Origin: Polaribacter marinaquae
GTDB taxonomy: Bacteria; Bacteroidota; Bacteroidia; Flavobacteriales; Flavobacteriaceae
Length of the DNA stretch: 64,000 bases
NCBI RefSeq assembly: GCF_038019025.1
Contig: NZ_CP150496.1
Location: 2,620,001 to 2,684,000, forward strand
Direction of reading: 5' to 3'
Part shown: one piece after another, positions 42,102-53,081 of the stretch
Numbering within the stretch: position 1 is the first letter of the stretch
Layout of the letters: each line of letters starts with the position of its first letter
Translations under genes and position numbers: made by a program
The notes under the pieces: generated by a model
Told to the model about the DNA's origin: nothing
Databases searched by the model: none
The model's input: only the letters and a program-made list of their open reading frames with translations

Positions 42102-45100
42102 ATGAAATCAAGATTTTTTTTGCTCTTTACCTTTGTTATTTTTAACATGTCTCTTTCTTCACAGGTTGTAAGTAGTTTTGAATTTAATAATTCAAATCAA
42201 TTGACGGAATCATTTTACAATGATGGATCAATAAGTACTTATCCAAGACACGAAGCTACTGGCGGACTCAACAATTCTGGTTTTGTTCGAATGAATGATG
42301 ATGCTGGTAGTGTTGATGTCGATGAAGTGTTTATTTCAAAACAAGGCTACTCAAATGCGGGTGTCGGAAGCGTTTTTGAATTCAGTATGTATTTCAAATC
42401 GGTCGGCGTAGGTTATGGAGGCCTTGGGTTTCAAATTCCAGAAGGTAATGGATCACTGAATACTACTGCGCAAGGAAAATATGCTAGATCACTTGGTCGA
42501 GTTTTGGGGATATCTTTTCATGGAAATGGATACCATTGGCATAAGGGTTCCTTTTCCTCGTCTATAGATAATACTAACATCTATTGGGATGCGACAGGAT
42601 ATGCAGGTACTGATGGTGTTCCTAATACAGGAGACGCGGCTGCCACTGGAGTGACTGAAGAGTATAGTTGGTTAAAAGCGGTTTTGAAAATTGAAAACAC
42701 AAGCCTGAATAATTATCGCATGACTATCTCCATCTACAAAGCTAAACCTGACGGTTCCGTTGGAGAACTTAATGAGACGGAGACAACGACCTACACGTCA
42801 TCAGATTTTCAAAACGCTGATATTCTTCATTCTTACTTTGCCATTGGAGGTAAAAGGGTTAGTCACATAGATAGATACAGTGTGTTATTATCTGGTGGAT
42901 CCTCGTTTATCGAACCAGGTCTTCCAATTGTTACTGGGTCGGCAACGAGGTCTGGGACAACTATTTCTTTGAATGGTAATGTGACGAATGATAGAGGCGC
43001 AAATGTCACAGAAAGAGGTTTTGTATGGTCTCGAACCGAGGCGAATCCTACACTTTCCGATACTAAAATTTCTTCCGGAACGGGAGAGGGTGTATTTACA
43101 GGAAGTATTACTGGCGTTACACCAGGTGCTTACTATATAAGAGCATTTGCCACGAATAGCAGTGGGACAAGTTACGGGCAGACTAGTGAATTCATTGTTA
43201 GAGGTGCTGGAAATTTAAATATAATCGCTTCAGGTGGCACAAATGAAGGAACAACATGGGACTTAAGTTCGGGCTACATTGTCTCTCTTGGATCAGAAGA
43301 CGCAAATATAAATGCTTCAGTTATCGAAACAGCTCTGGCTGCTGGTGATCTAACAATTCTAACCGACGGTTACATTAATATTGAGTCAGACTTTTCATGG
43401 ACTACAGATGCTGAATTAACACTTCAATCAGCGGGTAATATCTTTTTTGGAAGTGAGATTTCTGCAACTCATGCTGACGCAAGCTTGAATATTTTTTATG
43501 GAGGAAGTGACGCATCAACAGCTGCTTCGAACGGCTTTGATTACATATTTAACTTGGCAAACGACGCAAGAATCGAAATGACTGGAGCTAATGCCTCATT
43601 AAAAATTGCTAACGAATCTTATACGATTATCAATGATATCTCAGAAATAGCAACAATTCCTGTTTCCTCAGCAGAGAGAGTTGCACTAACTGATGATATT
43701 GATGTCAGCGCAACTAATTATACTGCTGCAGTAGTAACTTCAGTTTTTCAAGGGGTTTTTGAGGGTTTAGGGAATGAGGTTCAGAATATGACCATCAGAA
43801 ACTCAGGTGGATCTCAAATTAACCTAGGATTCTTCTCAGAGGCTAGAGGGGCTACTATCCGAAATTTCGGAGTAACACATATGGATATTTTCACCTCTTC
43901 TACTAGTAATTCTACAGAATATCGTATCGGAGGTATTGTTGGAAGTATTGGTCAAGCAAGTTTGTCTTCTGGGCATTCTAAAACGGTCTATACTACAACT
44001 TTAGACGGGGTTTGGAGTAGCGGAAAAATCGCTACTGCCAATACAGACCCAATAACCACTGCGAACGATACAGATAAGCAGGCTATTTTCTTTGCTGGTG
44101 GACTTGTAGGAAACATCAACAATGGTACCGGTATCATAAAAAGATCTTTCAGTACGGCAGATGTTAGTTCAGCTGGATCTGAAATATCTCGAAGATTGTC
44201 AGTAGGGGGCTTAATTGGTGATGTGGGCAATTATGATACCTCAGGAAACAGCACAACCGTTAAATTAATAATAGAAAGATCATACGCCACGGGAAGTATT
44301 TTGACGGCCCATCATTCTAGCGGCTATTATGGTACCGGAGGACTAGTTGGAGTAGTGTACGTTTTAGATAGTAATATCTCAAATTCCTATTCATGGAGTA
44401 ATGTGGTCTCTCAGGACGTATCTTTTGGCGGTATTACCGGGTTTAGTTCAGGTGGAACATTTAATAGTTTGTATACCACGTTAAACACTCTCGGCAATAT
44501 TGAGACAAGAGTTACTCGCTCTTCGACGTATACAGGTGTTACCCCAACCAGTGGCACAACCCTTCCATCAGGGTTTAGCACTACTTATTGGTCAAAGGTT
44601 GATGGCCAGTTGCCTCGCCTTAAAGAATTACAATATCCAAGAACGGCACTTTATGTGAAAGTGAATAATGGTACAGGACCACTTGGAAATATCTCGCCAA
44701 CCTATAGTATAGTAGACGCTTCAGGCACGGCAGTCGACTTAAGTACCCTAGGTTTAACTGCCCCATCAGGAGAACCACAATTCACTGTAGACAATAATAC
44801 CCCGGCAGGAACCTATCGAGATGTTGCTTATCTAGGAGGTTTAACCCTCAACGGTTCTAATAGAGCATTGTATATTTTAAGACCTTATTCTCAGTTTGCG
44901 ACCTATGTGATTAGTGCAACTGCACCAAATATTACGTCTTTTTCACCTACTACTGCTGAGATTGGATCCAATATCACTTTAACTGGAACGAACCTCAGCA
45001 CAGTTAATGCGGTGACAGTAGCCGGAGTCACTGCAACATTTACAGTCAATTCTGCTACTTCTATTACTGTTACAATTCCAGTGGGAGCGACTTCTGGAAG

Positions 45101-48100
45101 TATTACAGTTTCAACAGCAACCAGTGGTCAGTCTAGTAAATCGGGCTTTATATTAGCAACTTACAACACTTTACAAGTAAGTGATATCACGATTAATGAA
45201 GGTTCGGATTGGGGTGTTTTTGAGGTCAATGGTCCTGTAGGAGATGTGTTTTCGCTCAGATTACTGCAAGCGTCAGGAGAGGCAGATTTAGGTAATGCTC
45301 CGGCCATTCAATGGTGGAATGGTAGTGCTTGGGTTGACTATATAACTGATGATCAGTTGACGATACCTAATGGAGGCACTGTTTATGTAAGAGTGGATAT
45401 TACTGGTGAGCAAGACACTATTTTTGAGGGTGCAGAGACGTTTGGGTTAGAAGTTTTCGAAATCCCTAATGATTTGGTAGGGTTGATGATATATGATGCG
45501 AACTTCCAAACTTTCAATTTAGATAGTTATACGGTTACAGGTACAGATGGTGCGGTAGGGACAACCTACAAAAAAGTGAATGCGATTACCATTGATGGTC
45601 AAGCGATTGATATAGTAATCAGTATTGATGCTAAATCGAATGTAAGCAGCTTTACTTTTGATAATAATACTAATGCCTCGAGATTTGAACCTCAAATAAA
45701 TTCATCTTCATCTTCAGGATCATATGTAGACTTTACTTTTGAGTTTTTCTTGTCAGGAACTACGACAAAAGTAGGAGTGAAAAACTTTGTGGTCAATCCA
45801 GTAGATATAGATGGTAGCTCATCAACAGTGAAAGAGTTTGTAGAGTTGTTCGGTTTAAGTTCGTATCAGTTAGGTCAAAATTCTGGTTTAACAGTGACAC
45901 CAAACCCTTCAGGTAGAACTGGATTTACAAGATTTGAAGGAATTAATTCATCTTTAAGTGGTATTGAGTTTGAAAATACCGCCTCCTTTATTGCTTATTT
46001 CACCAGACCGGTTGATAAGTTCAAGGCGCGTATGGGGGTTACGGGTTCGAGTTCAAGTGCTAGACTCTTTTCCTCATCTATAGGTTCTGCGCTTGGAACG
46101 TTTGGCCAACCTTCAGACAATACTGTTACTGAGATTTCAGGAACAGCAACCATTATAGATGATGGTACAGGAGATTATTGGATAGGAGATAATCCTCTTC
46201 CAGCTACTTCATCTGAATTAGTGGATGCTAATATCACGCTAGATGATGATCAGGTCAGAGATATCAACTCTAATGGAATTACTGTAGCCTCAATCTCAGA
46301 CTTGGTGTACAACGGAACAGCGCAAAGCCCAAGTCCGGAGGTAAAAGATGGCGATACCACCTTGGTAGAAGACACAGACTATGAGTTAAGCTATGCAGCT
46401 AACACCAATGTAGGCACAGCAACGATTACCCTTACAGGTAAGGGCAACTACAACGGAACAAGAGTTGTAACCTTTAACATTACCCGAGCTCCACTGACCA
46501 TTACTGCAGATGCTAAGACAAAGGAGTTTGGAGAGGATGACCCTGAGTTAACGGTAAGTTATACCGGTTTTGTAAATGGTGAGGATGCTGAAGATCTCAC
46601 AGGCACCTTAGCGATCAGTCGAGTTGCAGGAGAAGCAGCAGGCACTTATGCGATTACAGCTTCAGGTTTAACGTCAACGAATTATTCGATTACTTATGCA
46701 CCAGGAGAGTTTACCATCAATTCTAAGTCGATAGCGGTTACGGATATTACCATTTCCCCTATCTCAGATGTGGTATATAGCGGATTAGCGCAAACGCCAA
46801 GTCCAGAGGTAAAAGATGGCGCTACCACCTTGGTAGAAGACACAGACTATGAGTTAAGCTATACGGCCAACACCAATGTAGGTACAGCAACGATTACGAT
46901 TACAGGAATCAATGCATATGAGGGCAGTAGAACGGTAACCTTTAACATTACCCGAGCTCTACTGACTATTACAGCAGATGCTAAGACAAAGGAGTTTGGA
47001 GAGGATGATCCTGAGTTAACGGTAAGTTATACCGGTTTTGTGAATGGCGAGGATGCTGAAGATCTCACAGGCACCTTAGCGATCAGTCGAGTTGCAGGAG
47101 AAGCAGCAGGCACTTATGCGATCACAGGCTCAGGTTTAACGTCAACTAACTATGCGATTACTTATGCGCCAGGAGTGTTTACCATCACTGCTAAGTCGAT
47201 TATTGATGCAGATATTACTGTTTCACCTATCTCAGATTTGGTATATAACGGAACAGCTCAAACGCCAAGCCCAGAGGTAAAGGACGGTACTACAGTACTG
47301 ACTAAGGACACGGACTATGAGTTAAGCTATGCAGCTAACACCAATGTAGGGACAGCAACGATTACGATTACTGGAAAAGGGAATTACACTGGTAACAAGG
47401 TAGTAACCTTTAACATTACCCCAGCTCCACTGACCATTACGGCAGACGATAAGACAAAGGAGTTTGGAGAGGATGATCCTGAGTTAACAGTAAGTTATGC
47501 AGGATTTGTGAACGGCGAGGATAAGGACGACTTAACAGGAACCTTATTAATAAGTAGAGTATCTGGAGAGGCGGTATCAACTTATGCGATTACAGCTTCA
47601 GGATTAACATCGACAAACTACGATATAACCTATACTCCAGGAACATTTACCATTACAAGTAGACTTATTACTCAATCAGCTTTCATGGTATCTCCGATAA
47701 CGGACTTAGTGTATACAGGATTAGCTCAAACTCCAAGTCCGTTGGTGAAAGATGGTGCTACAACCTTAGTAGAAGATACAGATTATGAGTTAAGCTATGC
47801 AGCATATACCAATGTAGGTACAGCAACAGTTACGATTACAGGTAAGGGTAATTACAACGGGACAAGAACAGTAACCTTTAATATTACCCCAGCGCCACTG
47901 ACCATTACTGCAGAAGATAAGAGTAAGGTATTTGGAGAGTCAGATCCTGACTTAACGGTAAGTTATGTAGGTTTTGTGAATGGGGAGGATCAGAATGATC
48001 TATCGGGGACTTTATCTATCAGTAGAACTTCTGGAGAGACACCAGCTACTTACACTATCACAGCTTCAGGATTAACGTCAACCAATTATGTGATTACTTA

Positions 48101-51100
48101 CGAAACAGGAGAGTTTACTATTGGTAGTAAGTCTATAACAGATACAGATATTAGAGTTGCTTCTATATCCGATTTAGTGTATACAGGATTAGCTCAAACT
48201 CCAAGTCCGTTGGTGAAAGATGGTGCTACAACCTTAGTAGAAGACACAGATTATGAGTTAAGCTATGCAGCAAATACCAATGTAGGTACAGCAACAGTTA
48301 CGATTACAGGTAAGGGTAATTACAACGGGACAAGAAGAGTAACCTTTAATATTACCCCAGCGCCACTGACCATTACGGCAGAAGATAAGAGTAAGGTATT
48401 TGGAGAGTCAGATCCTGACTTAACGGTAAGTTATGCAGGATTTGTGAATGGGGAGGATCAGAATGATCTATCGGGGACTTTATCTATCAGTAGAACTACT
48501 GGAGAGACACCAGCTACTTACACTATCACAGCTTCAGGATTAACGTCAACCAATTATGTGATTACTTACGAAACAGGAGAGTTTACTATTGGTAGTAAGT
48601 CTATAACAGATACAGATATTAGAGTTGCTTCTATATCCGATTTAGTGTATACAGGTTTAGCTCAAACTCCAAGTCCGTTGGTTAAAGATGGAGAAATAAT
48701 ACTTGTTAAAGATACGGATTACACGCTATCATATCAAGATAATATCAACGTAGGCACAGCAACGGTTACCATTACAGGGATAAATGCCTACGAGGGCAGT
48801 AGAACGGTAACCTTTAACATTACCCGAGCTCTACTGACTATTACAGCAGATGCTAAGACAAAGGAGTTTGGAGAGGATGATCCTGAGTTAACGGTAAGTT
48901 ATACCGGTTTTGTGAATGGCGAGGATGATGAAGATCTCACAGGCACCTTAGCGATCAGTCGAGTTGCAGGAGAAGCAGCAGGCACTTATGCGATCACAGG
49001 CTCAGGTTTAACGTCAACTAACTATGCGATTACTTATGCGCCAGGAGTGTTTACCATCACTGCTAAGTCGATTATTGATGCAGATATTACTGTTTCACCT
49101 ATTGAGGACTTTGTTTACACGGGTCAAGGGATTACTCCTCCGTTAACGGTGAAGGATGGAGCAACTACTTTGGTACAGGGAACGGATTATGGATTAGATT
49201 ACAGTAATAATATCAATGTTGGTATAGCTACAGTGACGATTGTTAGCTATGGCAATTACACTGGTAACAAGGTAGTAACCTTTAACATTACCCAAGCTCC
49301 ACTGACCATTACGGCAGACGATAAGAGTAAGGTATTTGGAGAGTCAGATCCTGAGTTAACAGTAAGTTATGCAGGATTTGTGAACGGCGAGGATAAGGAC
49401 GACTTAACAGGAACCTTATTAATAAGTAGAGTATCTGGAGAGGCGGTATCAACTTATGCGATTACAGCTTCAGGATTAACGTCAACCAATTATGTGATTA
49501 CTTACGAAACAGGAGAGTTTACTATTGGTAGTAAGTCTATAACAGATACAGATATTAGAGTTGCTTCTATATCCGATTTAGTGTATACAGGATTAGCTCA
49601 AACTCCAAGTCCGTTGGTGAAAGATGGTGCTACAACCTTAGTAGAAGACACAGATTATGAGTTAAGCTATGCAGCAAATACCAATGTAGGTACAGCAACA
49701 GTTACGATTACAGGTAAGGGTAATTACAACGGGACAAGAAGAGTAACCTTTAATATTACCCCAGCGCCACTGACCATTACGGCAGAAGATAAGAGTAAGG
49801 TATTTGGAGAGTCAGATCCTGACTTAACGGTAAGTTATGCAGGATTTGTGAACGGCGAAGATAAGGACGACTTAACAGGAACCTTATTAATAAATAGAGT
49901 ATCTGGAGAGGCGGTATCAACTTATGCGATTACAGCTTCAGGATTAACATCGACAAACTACGATATAACCTATACTCCAGGAACATTTACCATTACAAGT
50001 AGACTTATTACTCAATCAGCTTTCATGGTATCTCCGATAACGGACTTAGTGTATACAGGATTAGCTCAAACTCCAAGTCCGTTGGTGAAAGATGGTGCTA
50101 CAACCTTAGTAGAAGATACAGATTATGAGTTAAGCTATGCAGCATATACCAATGTAGGTACAGCAACAGTTACGATTACAGGTAAGGGTAATTACAACGG
50201 GACAAGAACAGTAACCTTTAATATTACCCCAGCGCCACTGACCATTACTGCAGAAGATAAGAGTAAGGTATTTGGAGAGTCAGATCCTGACTTAACGGTA
50301 AGTTATGTAGGTTTTGTGAATGGGGAGGATCAGAATGATCTATCGGGGACTTTATCTATCAGTAGAACTTCTGGAGAGACACCAGCTACTTACACTATCA
50401 CAGCTTCAGGATTAACGTCAACCAATTATGTGATTACTTACGAAACAGGAGAGTTTACTATTGGTAGTAAGTCTATAACAGATACAGATATTAGAGTTGC
50501 TTCTATATCCGATTTAGTGTATACAGGATTAGCTCAAACTCCAAGTCCGTTGGTGAAAGATGGTGCTACAACCTTAGTAGAAGACACAGATTATGAGTTA
50601 AGCTATGCAGCAAATACCAATGTAGGTACAGCAACAGTTACGATTACAGGTAAGGGTAATTACAACGGGACAAGAAGAGTAACCTTTAATATTACCCCAG
50701 CGCCACTGACCATTACGGCAGAAGATAAGAGTAAGGTATTTGGAGAGTCAGATCCTGACTTAACGGTAAGTTATGCAGGATTTGTGAATGGGGAGGATCA
50801 GAATGATCTATCGGGGACTTTATCTATCAGTAGAACTACTGGAGAGACACCAGCTACTTACACTATCACAGCTTCAGGATTAACGTCAACCAATTATGTG
50901 ATTACTTACGAAACAGGAGAGTTTACTATTGGTAGTAAGTCTATAACAGATACAGATATTAGAGTTGCTTCTATATCCGATTTAGTGTATACAGGTTTAG
51001 CTCAAACTCCAAGTCCGTTGGTTAAAGATGGAGAAATAATACTTGTTAAAGATACGGATTACACGCTATCATATCAAGATAATATCAACGTAGGCACAGC

Positions 51101-53081
51101 AACGGTTACCATTACAGGGATAAATGCCTACGAGGGCAGTAGAACGGTAACCTTTAACATTACCCGAGCTCTACTGACTATTACAGCAGATGCTAAGACA
51201 AAGGAGTTTGGAGAGGATGATCCTGAGTTAACGGTAAGTTATACCGGTTTTGTGAATGGCGAGGATGATGAAGATCTCACAGGCACCTTAGCGATCAGTC
51301 GAGTTGCAGGAGAAGCAGCAGGCACTTATGCGATCACAGGCTCAGGTTTAACGTCAACTAACTATGCGATTACTTATGCGCCAGGAGTGTTTACCATCAC
51401 TGCTAAGTCGATTATTGATGCAGATATTACTGTTTCACCTATTGAGGACTTTGTTTACACGGGTCAAGGGATTACTCCTCCGTTAACGGTGAAGGATGGA
51501 GCAACTACTTTGGTACAGGGAACGGATTATGGATTAGATTACAGTAATAATATCAATGTTGGTATAGCTACAGTGACGATTGTTAGCTATGGCAATTACA
51601 CTGGTAACAAGGTAGTAACCTTTAACATTACCCAAGCTCCACTGACCATTACGGCAGACGATAAGAGTAAGGTATTTGGAGAGTCAGATCCTGAGTTAAC
51701 AGTAAGTTATGCAGGATTTGTGAACGGCGAGGATAAGGACGACTTAACAGGAACCTTATTAATAAGTAGAGTATCTGGAGAGGCGGTATCAACTTATGCG
51801 ATTACAGCTTCAGGACTAACATCGACAAATTACGATATAACATATACTCCAGGAACCTTTACGATTAATAGTAGGTCAATTACGGAAACTGATATTACAG
51901 TAGCTCCTATAGCAGATCTTGTATACAATGGATCGTTACAAAGGCCTAAGCCTATTGTGGAAGATGGTTCAAACCTATTAGAGGAAGGAATCGATTATAA
52001 ATTAAGTTATAGTGATAATATCAATGTAGGACAAGCGATGGTAACGATTACAGGGCTTGGTAATTATGATGGTAGTAGAACCGTAAGGTTTATGATTGTA
52101 CCAAAGGTTATAGAAATTTTAATACCAGATCAAGAGAAAGATTATGGTGCTCAAGATCCTGTATTGGTATTTACAGCAGATCCTGTACTTTTTGGTTCGG
52201 ATGAATTTACAGGGGTGTTATCACGAGAATCAGGTGAGGCTGTAGGAGAGTATTTAATATCCTCTGGGACTTTAAGTGCAGGAGATAATTATACTTTAAA
52301 TATTCAGTCAGATGCTATTTTTAGGATTATTAGAATTGATAGTGACGGAGACGGTGTTGCGGATGATATAGAAGAGACAGATGGAACAGACCCGTTAGAT
52401 ACTTGTGATTTTGTATTGGCAAGTCAAACATTTCCACCGAGTATAGCTTGGGACACAGCAGACTGTGATATTGACGGAGTAACCAATGCCGAAGAATTGA
52501 TAGATGGTACTGATCCATTGAATTCAGATAGTGATGGAGATGGAGTTGTAGATGGTTATGAGAAAACAGATGGTACAGATCCATTAGATTTTTGTTCATC
52601 AGTACCATCTAGAATTACAGAGTCATTATCTGATGAATTTTTGTTTAGTGACTGTGACGGTGATGGTTTGAGTAATGGAGATGAGATTGGATTAGATCCA
52701 AAAAATCCAATTGGCTCAAATGGTAATGGTATTTTTGATTATTTAGAGTTCAATAATTATAGACCTTCGGCAGAGGATAATTTAGAGGTTTTTAATTTAT
52801 TGACTCCAAATGGAGATGGCCAGAATGATGTATTTGTGATCCGTAATATTGAGTTGTATCCGGAGAATATTTTAGAGATTTACAATCGTTGGGGATCTAA
52901 GGTTTATAATGTATCGGGATATGGGCAAAATGGAAATTATTTCACAGGTGTTTCCAATGGAAGAGGAGTAATTTCACCATCATCATTATTACCAACAGGC
53001 ACATACTTTTATATTTTAAAATATAAATCAAGTTCAGGAGATTTTAAAGAGCGCAAGGGTTATTTATATTTAACTAGATAG
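42102..53081 (+). CDS. Giant T9SS type B adhesin with a different N-terminal head (3,659 residues)
   Basis: Secreted surface protein sharing its last about 2,195 residues exactly with the giant at 21,309-39,095, but with an unrelated head. Order: signal peptide (1-21, ending LSSQ); concanavalin-like region (about 22-270); FN3-like domain (about 275-365, RGFVWSRTEANPTL to AFATNSSG); beta-helix/GLUG-like part (about 370-850, with GLGNEVQNMTIRNSGG and several GGLVG/GGIVG turns); IPT/TIG domain (about 945-1020); Calx-beta-like domain (about 1030-1130); a region I do not recognise (1130-1390); half of a repeat unit; then twelve 156-residue units (about 1464-3335), thrombospondin type 3 loops and the type B C-terminal domain. 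The ATG at 42,102 is followed by a good signal peptide. It follows the OmpA gene and precedes sprF copy 2. Confidence 0.9.
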   Translation: MKSRFFLLFTFVIFNMSLSSQVVSSFEFNNSNQLTESFYNDGSISTYPRHEATGGLNNSGFVRMNDDAGSVDVDEVFISKQGYSNAGVGSVFEFSMYFKSVGVGYGGLGFQIPEGNGSLNTTAQGKYARSLGRVLGISFHGNGYHWHKGSFSSSIDNTNIYWDATGYAGTDGVPNTGDAAATGVTEEYSWLKAVLKIENTSLNNYRMTISIYKAKPDGSVGELNETETTTYTSSDFQNADILHSYFAIGGKRVSHIDRYSVLLSGGSSFIEPGLPIVTGSATRSGTTISLNGNVTNDRGANVTERGFVWSRTEANPTLSDTKISSGTGEGVFTGSITGVTPGAYYIRAFATNSSGTSYGQTSEFIVRGAGNLNIIASGGTNEGTTWDLSSGYIVSLGSEDANINASVIETALAAGDLTILTDGYINIESDFSWTTDAELTLQSAGNIFFGSEISATHADASLNIFYGGSDASTAASNGFDYIFNLANDARIEMTGANASLKIANESYTIINDISEIATIPVSSAERVALTDDIDVSATNYTAAVVTSVFQGVFEGLGNEVQNMTIRNSGGSQINLGFFSEARGATIRNFGVTHMDIFTSSTSNSTEYRIGGIVGSIGQASLSSGHSKTVYTTTLDGVWSSGKIATANTDPITTANDTDKQAIFFAGGLVGNINNGTGIIKRSFSTADVSSAGSEISRRLSVGGLIGDVGNYDTSGNSTTVKLIIERSYATGSILTAHHSSGYYGTGGLVGVVYVLDSNISNSYSWSNVVSQDVSFGGITGFSSGGTFNSLYTTLNTLGNIETRVTRSSTYTGVTPTSGTTLPSGFSTTYWSKVDGQLPRLKELQYPRTALYVKVNNGTGPLGNISPTYSIVDASGTAVDLSTLGLTAPSGEPQFTVDNNTPAGTYRDVAYLGGLTLNGSNRALYILRPYSQFATYVISATAPNITSFSPTTAEIGSNITLTGTNLSTVNAVTVAGVTATFTVNSATSITVTIPVGATSGSITVSTATSGQSSKSGFILATYNTLQVSDITINEGSDWGVFEVNGPVGDVFSLRLLQASGEADLGNAPAIQWWNGSAWVDYITDDQLTIPNGGTVYVRVDITGEQDTIFEGAETFGLEVFEIPNDLVGLMIYDANFQTFNLDSYTVTGTDGAVGTTYKKVNAITIDGQAIDIVISIDAKSNVSSFTFDNNTNASRFEPQINSSSSSGSYVDFTFEFFLSGTTTKVGVKNFVVNPVDIDGSSSTVKEFVELFGLSSYQLGQNSGLTVTPNPSGRTGFTRFEGINSSLSGIEFENTASFIAYFTRPVDKFKARMGVTGSSSSARLFSSSIGSALGTFGQPSDNTVTEISGTATIIDDGTGDYWIGDNPLPATSSELVDANITLDDDQVRDINSNGITVASISDLVYNGTAQSPSPEVKDGDTTLVEDTDYELSYAANTNVGTATITLTGKGNYNGTRVVTFNITRAPLTITADAKTKEFGEDDPELTVSYTGFVNGEDAEDLTGTLAISRVAGEAAGTYAITASGLTSTNYSITYAPGEFTINSKSIAVTDITISPISDVVYSGLAQTPSPEVKDGATTLVEDTDYELSYTANTNVGTATITITGINAYEGSRTVTFNITRALLTITADAKTKEFGEDDPELTVSYTGFVNGEDAEDLTGTLAISRVAGEAAGTYAITGSGLTSTNYAITYAPGVFTITAKSIIDADITVSPISDLVYNGTAQTPSPEVKDGTTVLTKDTDYELSYAANTNVGTATITITGKGNYTGNKVVTFNITPAPLTITADDKTKEFGEDDPELTVSYAGFVNGEDKDDLTGTLLISRVSGEAVSTYAITASGLTSTNYDITYTPGTFTITSRLITQSAFMVSPITDLVYTGLAQTPSPLVKDGATTLVEDTDYELSYAAYTNVGTATVTITGKGNYNGTRTVTFNITPAPLTITAEDKSKVFGESDPDLTVSYVGFVNGEDQNDLSGTLSISRTSGETPATYTITASGLTSTNYVITYETGEFTIGSKSITDTDIRVASISDLVYTGLAQTPSPLVKDGATTLVEDTDYELSYAANTNVGTATVTITGKGNYNGTRRVTFNITPAPLTITAEDKSKVFGESDPDLTVSYAGFVNGEDQNDLSGTLSISRTTGETPATYTITASGLTSTNYVITYETGEFTIGSKSITDTDIRVASISDLVYTGLAQTPSPLVKDGEIILVKDTDYTLSYQDNINVGTATVTITGINAYEGSRTVTFNITRALLTITADAKTKEFGEDDPELTVSYTGFVNGEDDEDLTGTLAISRVAGEAAGTYAITGSGLTSTNYAITYAPGVFTITAKSIIDADITVSPIEDFVYTGQGITPPLTVKDGATTLVQGTDYGLDYSNNINVGIATVTIVSYGNYTGNKVVTFNITQAPLTITADDKSKVFGESDPELTVSYAGFVNGEDKDDLTGTLLISRVSGEAVSTYAITASGLTSTNYVITYETGEFTIGSKSITDTDIRVASISDLVYTGLAQTPSPLVKDGATTLVEDTDYELSYAANTNVGTATVTITGKGNYNGTRRVTFNITPAPLTITAEDKSKVFGESDPDLTVSYAGFVNGEDKDDLTGTLLINRVSGEAVSTYAITASGLTSTNYDITYTPGTFTITSRLITQSAFMVSPITDLVYTGLAQTPSPLVKDGATTLVEDTDYELSYAAYTNVGTATVTITGKGNYNGTRTVTFNITPAPLTITAEDKSKVFGESDPDLTVSYVGFVNGEDQNDLSGTLSISRTSGETPATYTITASGLTSTNYVITYETGEFTIGSKSITDTDIRVASISDLVYTGLAQTPSPLVKDGATTLVEDTDYELSYAANTNVGTATVTITGKGNYNGTRRVTFNITPAPLTITAEDKSKVFGESDPDLTVSYAGFVNGEDQNDLSGTLSISRTTGETPATYTITASGLTSTNYVITYETGEFTIGSKSITDTDIRVASISDLVYTGLAQTPSPLVKDGEIILVKDTDYTLSYQDNINVGTATVTITGINAYEGSRTVTFNITRALLTITADAKTKEFGEDDPELTVSYTGFVNGEDDEDLTGTLAISRVAGEAAGTYAITGSGLTSTNYAITYAPGVFTITAKSIIDADITVSPIEDFVYTGQGITPPLTVKDGATTLVQGTDYGLDYSNNINVGIATVTIVSYGNYTGNKVVTFNITQAPLTITADDKSKVFGESDPELTVSYAGFVNGEDKDDLTGTLLISRVSGEAVSTYAITASGLTSTNYDITYTPGTFTINSRSITETDITVAPIADLVYNGSLQRPKPIVEDGSNLLEEGIDYKLSYSDNINVGQAMVTITGLGNYDGSRTVRFMIVPKVIEILIPDQEKDYGAQDPVLVFTADPVLFGSDEFTGVLSRESGEAVGEYLISSGTLSAGDNYTLNIQSDAIFRIIRIDSDGDGVADDIEETDGTDPLDTCDFVLASQTFPPSIAWDTADCDIDGVTNAEELIDGTDPLNSDSDGDGVVDGYEKTDGTDPLDFCSSVPSRITESLSDEFLFSDCDGDGLSNGDEIGLDPKNPIGSNGNGIFDYLEFNNYRPSAEDNLEVFNLLTPNGDGQNDVFVIRNIELYPENILEIYNRWGSKVYNVSGYGQNGNYFTGVSNGRGVISPSSLLPTGTYFYILKYKSSSGDFKERKGYLYLTR
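46491..52106 (+). repeat. Twelve tandem 468-bp units inside the second giant gene
   Basis: Same twelve units in the same order as in the first giant, including the five-unit block repeated at an offset of 2,340 bases (about 47,555-49,475 and 49,895-51,815). A half unit (Ig-like part only, about 46,280-46,490, VYNGTAQSPSPEVKDGD) precedes them. Confidence 0.95.
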